Source: Hordeum vulgare subsp. vulgare (Eukaryota > Streptophyta > Magnoliopsida > Poales > Poaceae). Taken from it: a DNA stretch of 64,000 nucleotides. Shown one piece after another: positions 62,296-64,000 of the stretch (within the stretch, counting starts at the first letter, position 1; the number at the start of each line of letters is the position of its first letter). A program made the position numbers and the translations under genes. Under the pieces are notes generated by a model. The model ran no database searches and was not told the DNA's origin. It saw only the letters and a list, made by a program, of their open reading frames with translations. The DNA lies in assembly GCF_904849725.1 (NCBI RefSeq), contig NC_058521.1, forward strand, positions 97,636,244-97,700,243, read 5' to 3'.

Positions 62296-64000
62296 TCAAG
62301 GAGGAGAAACACCTGGAGAAGGGTCGTGCGATGCCGCTCGGGAGTTATTCTGCAGAATAGATATTTTGCAATGTCTCGGTTAGCATGATGACACTCAATT
62401 ATTAATACTAGTTTATAATGAAACTCACCGTGCCAATCGAAGAGAAGACGGGCATCGGCGGAGGGACTTGACCGCTCTTCTCGCACAGACCTTGAAGAGT
62501 GAGTCGTATTAGTTAGTAATGAAACACACATTACACACATGATTTGGCTAATGTGAAAAAAAACTTACCTCAAAAAGCTCGTACAGGGCCCGTTGACCTG
62601 CCTCATTCCGGGACCTCTCCTCCTCAATCAATCGTGTCGTGGTCTGGTCCCTCCCATCAAGAGCAGCCTAACTTGTCGATCTCTCTTTCTCAAGAGCAGC
62701 CTCAAGAGCAGCCTGGCTTGCCAATCTCTCTTTCTCAAGAGCAGCCTGGTTTGCCTATCTCTCTTTTTGAAGAGCAACCTGAAACACCATTCCTCGTTAC
62801 CACAGTAATGATCTATGGTGACACACATAATGAACTGGATGAAAGTGTTCTTAGTCCATACAACTAACCTCGATGGCAAGATCGACTGGCTGTGGACGAC
62901 GCATTATCTCAGGACAGCTGCTCGACTGGCACGCCTTGATCTCCGGGAGAGTGAGTGGACAAGTATTATCCCATCTCCAATGGCTATCAAGCCATGGGGC
63001 CTCCCGCCACCAGATATCATCACCAGCTCTGGATCCAAAGGTTCCTGGCTAGGGTTAAAGTCATCCCCTTTCGTAGCCTTCCCCGCGTCCCTGTATGCCA
63101 CGAGCTTCTGGTGGGATGATATGTTGGTGAAGTTATTGGGATCATCTAGGTCAGACTCAGAGAATGCCTTCGCCTTCTTGTACAAGGCAGTATGGGCCAT
63201 GCCATAAAGGCCGTACAAGTGTGGCATCTTCGTCTTATTGTGATGCGCCTAAAAGAGAGGAACAAAATATTAGCATGAAGAATGAATTGCATGAATCATG
63301 AAGCAAATCACATACCCAGTTTCGTCCGAACTGAAGTAAGTTGGCGCTGCCTTGATGGTGTGGCACACCAACCATTTGGCTACCCCGATCCTTCGCATTC
63401 TCGTGGACGGCTCGCCAGCTGTCTGTGCACCACTCATCAACCAACGCCTCCCAACAATCCATCTTATCCGCACACCATCTCGGGGGCACCTGTAAGTTAT
63501 TAGAAAGAATTTTGAGCGCTATGCCTATGAATGAAATCAAGAAAACTACATAGAATGACTTAAGAATAGGTAATTACCTTCATGTATTGCTCCTTCTTCA
63601 GAAACTTTCCACGGCAATCCTTCTTCTGCTTCTTAATACCACGCGTGGCGTAGTAGTCTCGAATAGCCTGCGGCCGAGCCTCGTGGCGTAAGTTCTGTAG
63701 TAACCGCCTACACTCGGCCTCGAGAACCCTGGTCGCCTCCTCCTCATATCCATCCTCACACCTATAGAAGGTCTGCAATCAAACGTGAAAACACCGATTA
63801 GTACAATAATTAGCTATATTGTTAATTTTAGATTCTGTAAAAGGATAATTTACCCAAAAGCTCTTGATCACCATCTCGGCCCTCGTGTGGCACAAGACAC
63901 CATCTATAATCTCCTCCGGCGGGGCCTGCGCAGCCTGGTAGTGCTCCCAGGAAAATCCTAGTGTAGGAACCTGACCCTCACCAGGCAACGTGACAAACCT
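62296..64000 (-). pseudogene. CACTA Transposase_24-type protein gene, C-terminal exons (partial, damaged)
   Basis: On the minus strand, seven exons can be inferred with GT...AG borders: 64000-63854 (open to the window edge), 63772-63578, 63489-63316, 63248-62869, 62778-62569, 62490-62429 and 62349-62296 (stop TGA). The first four join in frame: GYEEEATRVLEAECRRLLQN and ARPQAIRDYYATRG, then WCADKMDCWEALVDEWCTDS and NAKDRGSQMVGVPHHQGSAN, then HKTKMPHLYGLYG-like and FTNISSHQKLVAYRDAG. This is the plant transposase Ptta/En/Spm pattern (Pfam Transposase_24, from memory). A one-base shift near 62970 precedes TLPEIKACQSSSCPEIMRR. Exon five holds QAALEKER repeats and two stops. The role is presumed to be the accessory regulatory protein, not the DDE transposase. 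Confidence 0.78.
62650..62785. repeat. 33-bp-type tandem repeats in CACTA exon
   Basis: Plus-strand AAGAGCAGCCTGGCTTGCCA followed by ATCTCTCTTTCTC recurs about four times with a partial AAGAGCAGCCTC copy. In minus sense it encodes QAALEKER-type units likely to form a coiled coil. Confidence 0.82.

Larger units (their letters stand above)
58616..64000. mobile_element. CACTA (En/Spm-type) DNA transposon, left end and 5.4 kb interior
   Basis: CACTACAGGAATTAGC starts at 58616, with flank CTA as the expected 3-bp duplication. Subterminal GCCGTC/GACGGC repeats (58634-59140), a tandem purine-pyrimidine array (59520-62270) and a spliced minus-strand transposon gene (62296 to beyond 64000) follow. 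The right terminus and the DDE transposase are outside the window. It inserted in the 3' non-coding region of E. Confidence 0.92.

Noticed and set aside
1..64000. Search for host genes, rRNA, tRNA, miRNA-like hairpins outside repeats
   Set aside because: Every stretch over 300 bp could be assigned to an LTR, internal region, 3' non-coding region or the CACTA element. No frame matched a plant gene family I recognise.

Overview
The window is intergenic DNA from a large grass genome, almost certainly tribe Triticeae (wheat, Aegilops, rye or barley). No host gene was found. The assignment rests on a BARE-1/WIS/Angela-type Copia element with its characteristic LTR, leader and polypurine tract, on several Athila-like Ty3 elements with tRNA-Asp primer sites, and on a CACTA element whose ends carry the GCCGTC/GACGGC subterminal repeats common in this tribe. 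Family names come from memory of the sequences and are tentative. The structural calls (LTR ends, target-site duplications, primer sites, motifs) are read directly.

Layout. 1-10505: minus-strand Copia element (Copia-1) with decayed gag-pol, carrying a 3.4-kb solo LTR (G, 465-3830, duplication GAGGT). Copia-1 sits inside the 5' LTR of Ty3 element A (10506-19110), which has a decayed protease-RT-RNase H-integrase region. 19137-26955: Ty3 element B (duplication GCCAT), the best autonomous-type copy, inserted in a gag fragment of another Ty3 element (19111-19136 plus 26956-28811, minus strand). 28812-51629: a second BARE/Angela-type Copia (Copia-2). Its 5' LTR is split by element C (29588-48173, duplication GTTAT). 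C itself contains element D (31394-40905, minus strand, duplication GGATA) and an LTR-plus-primer-site remnant F (45764-47371, duplication TCCAC). Copia-2 pol is then interrupted by element E (51630-58615), whose 3' part is interrupted by a CACTA DNA transposon (58616 to the window end).

How the parts relate. A and B carry protease, RT, RNase H and integrase. D and E carry only gag-protease plus an ATHILA-type second ORF, and C carries an unrelated polyprotein without pol. All five share the same cis layout: tRNA-Asp primer site (lost in A), a GC-rich two-step inverted repeat in the LTR, a polypurine tract of the form AAGCTTGGGG, and a conserved block in a long 3' non-coding region. A, B, D and E also carry a second copy of the LTR leader and its inverted repeat inside the element, just before the second ORF. 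B, C, D and E carry one or two extra polypurine-tract copies after the last ORF. This suggests pol-less elements mobilised in trans by A/B-type relatives. Element A is itself a mosaic of the two LTR types, with the switch near the shared inverted repeat. These shared cis features are the most notable signal in the window.
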